Shown here piece after piece: positions 5,782 through 7,795 of a stretch of DNA of 7,795 nucleotides. Under the pieces are notes generated by a model that was not told the DNA's origin, did no database searches, and was given only the letters and a program-made list of their open reading frames with translations. This DNA comes from Saprospiraceae bacterium UBA2365. GTDB lineage: Bacteria; Bacteroidota; Bacteroidia; Chitinophagales; Saprospiraceae. The DNA lies in the NCBI GenBank assembly GCA_002344345.1, contig DDTL01000177.1:1-7795 (forward strand), read 5' to 3'. The position numbers and the translations under genes were made by a program. Within the stretch, counting starts at the first letter, position 1. Every line of letters starts with the position of its first letter.

Positions 5782-7776
5782 TCAGTTTTTGCGCCACTCA
5801 TCAGTATATCCACGATAAAAGTAACGAACTATGGCACCCTGTGGCAATTCTTCTAAATCTATGGTAACCAATTCATCAAATAATACTTTAACAACAGCAT
5901 ATTTACCGAGCTTACCTTCAGGCAACTGAATATGATAATATAAGTAAGGAGAAAACAAGGTATCCCAGCCGGAAATCTCTGTTTCATAATCCATCGGCGT
6001 TCCGTCTGTGTCTTCATTTATAAATTCTTCTCCGAATTCATCATGATCCGGTTCAGTTTCCCATTCTTCCACCATTTCCAATTCCTCTATTTCCTCTTCG
6101 TTCTCTAAAACTTCTATCTCTTCCTGAGCTGCCTCTTCCTCCAAATCTTCTGTTTCCATTTCTGCCTCCTCAGTCTCAACTGACTCAACTTCATCCATAA
6201 CTTCCTCTATTTCAACATCTATCTCTTGATCTACAAATTCGGGAGCTTCCATTTCTTCTTCCTCATCAATGGCTTGAGGTGGCGGAAAATCGTCATTTTG
6301 TTGTTCAGTAAAATCTTCCATCGGGTTTTCCTGATCTTCTTCCTGGATGAACAAATCATCTGATAAGTCTTCTGAATGCTCATATTGGTCAGTCACAATT
6401 TTCAGATATCCGTCTTCTTCCAAAAACCTGATGCCAGGAAATTCAGGCACCTTGTCTGTTCCGGTGAAAAAAGAAGCCTGTGGCATGCCGTAACCGTGTG
6501 CATAATCAAAATAAGGGTACAAATGAGCGGATTGTTGTATCAGTTCAAACATTTCCATATTTGTTTTGCCGGGTAAAGCTTCCATGGCACAGGCAACGAA
6601 GCCGGTAGTTAATGGCGCTGCGAAGGATGTTCCCTGCGTACGACTCACCTTTCCGTTCTTAGCTGCAGCTGCAACTACACCTGCATTGGAAACATTGGGT
6701 TTCATTCGTCCGTCAACCGTTGGGCCGAGCGAACTGAAATCCACCTTGATACCATTAGCCGGGTCGATCCCGCCAACGGATAAAACGCTGTCTGCATCGG
6801 CTGGCGCACCGATCACTTTCCAATTTTCTGTTGAACCTTCATTTCCTGCAGCATTGACGACCAGAATTCCTTTGGAGGCTGCCATGTTGGCTGCGCGGGA
6901 AACAAGGCTTGTTTTACCATCCATGTCCTGAGGAAAATATCGATGGTAAGTATATCCAAGCGAACTGCTTATAAGTTGGGCGCCATTCTTATCTGCCCAT
7001 TCTGCCGCAGCAAGCCACCATTCTTCCTCTTTAAAAGGTTCAGAAGAAACTTCTGTTATCGCCAAAATAAATTCTGCACCTGTGGCCAGCCCGAGCAACT
7101 GACCATCCTCATCGATTCCTGCGATGTTTGACAGAACTGATAATCCGTGAGAATTGGCATGATAAACCTGTTCACTTTTTTTGGTAAAATCCCAGGTTTT
7201 GACAATCCGGTTTTCATCTCTGATGTGCTGGAATGAAGGATGGGTATTGACCTCAGGAAATCCTCCGTCAAAAACAGCTACGCGAACTCCTTTCCCGGTG
7301 ATACCCATTTTCCTGAACAAGCCACCCTGCATCATCTGGATTTGTCTGACCTTAAGGGTCTGGACATCCATAGCAAACCAGCTGTCTTCTTCGGTGGATG
7401 CCAAAACAGGTTCAAGATATTGCCGCTCGACCGATGTGACAAAGGGTAAAGTACGTAGCGCAATAGCCTGTTCCTCTGTCGCCCTGACAGAAACTGCATT
7501 GAACCACCTGCTTTCAAAAGTCAGCGCTTCAACCATGGTACTCACTACATCGCGGTAGTCTTGCCTGACCGGAAAATCTGTCGGATCATAGAGATTGATT
7601 CCATGTTGGATCCTTCTTTCAATGGCTTTCTGGTCAAAATAACTGTAAGGGTCAAAGCTGGTACCATCCTTATCGGTAAAAAAGACCCAGTATTTATCGG
7701 TTTGGGAATGAACATTGTACAGAAATGAAGTAAAGATAAAAATCAAACAAAGCGTAAAAATCCTAGTTTTTTTCAT
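5782..7776 (-). CDS. Secreted subtilisin-like serine protease (S8) with acidic insert
   Basis: A 664-residue exported endopeptidase. The signal peptide covers 1-24 with probable cleavage VHS|QTD. Residues 28-125 form the N-terminal, propeptide-like region usual in Bacteroidota S8 proteins (KYWVFFTDKDGTSFDP, AIERRIQHGI, SRWFNAVSVRAT). The catalytic domain spans about 140-440: Asp170 in VAVFDGGF, His210 in NSHGLSVLSNIAG, oxyanion Asn312 in NAAGNEG, and Ser384 in QGTSFAAP, so the enzyme should be active. The His motif is SHGLSVLS rather than the common HGTHVAG. After GYGMP (428-432) and a strand-like patch FPGIRFLEEDGYLKIV (446-461) comes an acidic stretch: residues 471-600 hold 62 Asp/Glu out of 130 and no Lys or Arg. 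The protein then ends in an ordinary-looking domain (DTLFSPYLYYHIQL to YTDEWRKN). No type IX sorting domain or membrane anchor is seen. The ATG at 7776 opens directly into the signal peptide; only 19 bp of upstream sequence lie in the window, so its promoter is out of view. Confidence 0.9.
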   Translation of the reverse strand: MKKTRIFTLCLIFIFTSFLYNVHSQTDKYWVFFTDKDGTSFDPYSYFDQKAIERRIQHGINLYDPTDFPVRQDYRDVVSTMVEALTFESRWFNAVSVRATEEQAIALRTLPFVTSVERQYLEPVLASTEEDSWFAMDVQTLKVRQIQMMQGGLFRKMGITGKGVRVAVFDGGFPEVNTHPSFQHIRDENRIVKTWDFTKKSEQVYHANSHGLSVLSNIAGIDEDGQLLGLATGAEFILAITEVSSEPFKEEEWWLAAAEWADKNGAQLISSSLGYTYHRYFPQDMDGKTSLVSRAANMAASKGILVVNAAGNEGSTENWKVIGAPADADSVLSVGGIDPANGIKVDFSSLGPTVDGRMKPNVSNAGVVAAAAKNGKVSRTQGTSFAAPLTTGFVACAMEALPGKTNMEMFELIQQSAHLYPYFDYAHGYGMPQASFFTGTDKVPEFPGIRFLEEDGYLKIVTDQYEHSEDLSDDLFIQEEDQENPMEDFTEQQNDDFPPPQAIDEEEEMEAPEFVDQEIDVEIEEVMDEVESVETEEAEMETEDLEEEAAQEEIEVLENEEEIEELEMVEEWETEPDHDEFGEEFINEDTDGTPMDYETEISGWDTLFSPYLYYHIQLPEGKLGKYAVVKVLFDELVTIDLEELPQGAIVRYFYRGYTDEWRKN

Positions 7777-7795
7777 CTATAATTGAATTTAATAA

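Noticed and set aside
6566..6931. Plus-strand 121-codon open frame, and a similar 125-codon one at 7181-7558
   Set aside because: Both lie antisense to the S8 protease, whose catalytic motifs cover the same bases. They show no recognisable protein features of their own.

Overview
The window is AT-rich and looks like a chromosome segment from a member of the Bacteroidota, possibly a Saprospiria-type lineage; the phylum is moderately secure and anything finer is a guess. The grounds are an S8 protease with an N-terminal region typical of secreted Bacteroidota subtilases, signal peptides ending in S|Q or A|Q, a promoter -7 box of the Bacteroidota form TAnnTTTG ahead of xerC, the xerC-hpf gene pair usual in this phylum, and no clear Shine-Dalgarno sites. 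All five convincing genes lie on the minus strand, so transcription runs from the right end to the left.

Right part (7776 down to 3749): a three-gene cluster with short gaps (78 and 53 bp). It encodes a secreted subtilisin-like serine protease with a complete catalytic triad and an extreme acidic insert, a secreted protein that looks like a small outer-membrane beta-barrel, and a cytoplasmic protein of the double GNAT-fold type. The first two are envelope or export proteins. A shared job is possible but only inferred from position.

Middle gap (2749-3748): about 1 kb without a convincing gene. It holds a terminator-like hairpin for the minus strand, a few small dyads and, next to xerC, a promoter with a dyad over its upstream half.

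Left part (2748 down to 1541): xerC, a tyrosine recombinase with all catalytic residues, followed after 26 bp by hpf, a short ribosome hibernation factor. These two almost certainly share a transcript.

Far left (1-1540): no gene, tRNA or rRNA was found. The first 700 bases carry a cluster of GC-richer repeats in an AT-rich background: a six-unit degenerate 14-bp tandem array, an inverted single copy of the same 14-mer inside a three-stem structure, a disrupted copy of a widespread intergenic repeat, and a 13-bp-stem hairpin. This cluster and the acidic protease insert are the least ordinary parts of the window. I did not find a complete new multi-gene system here.
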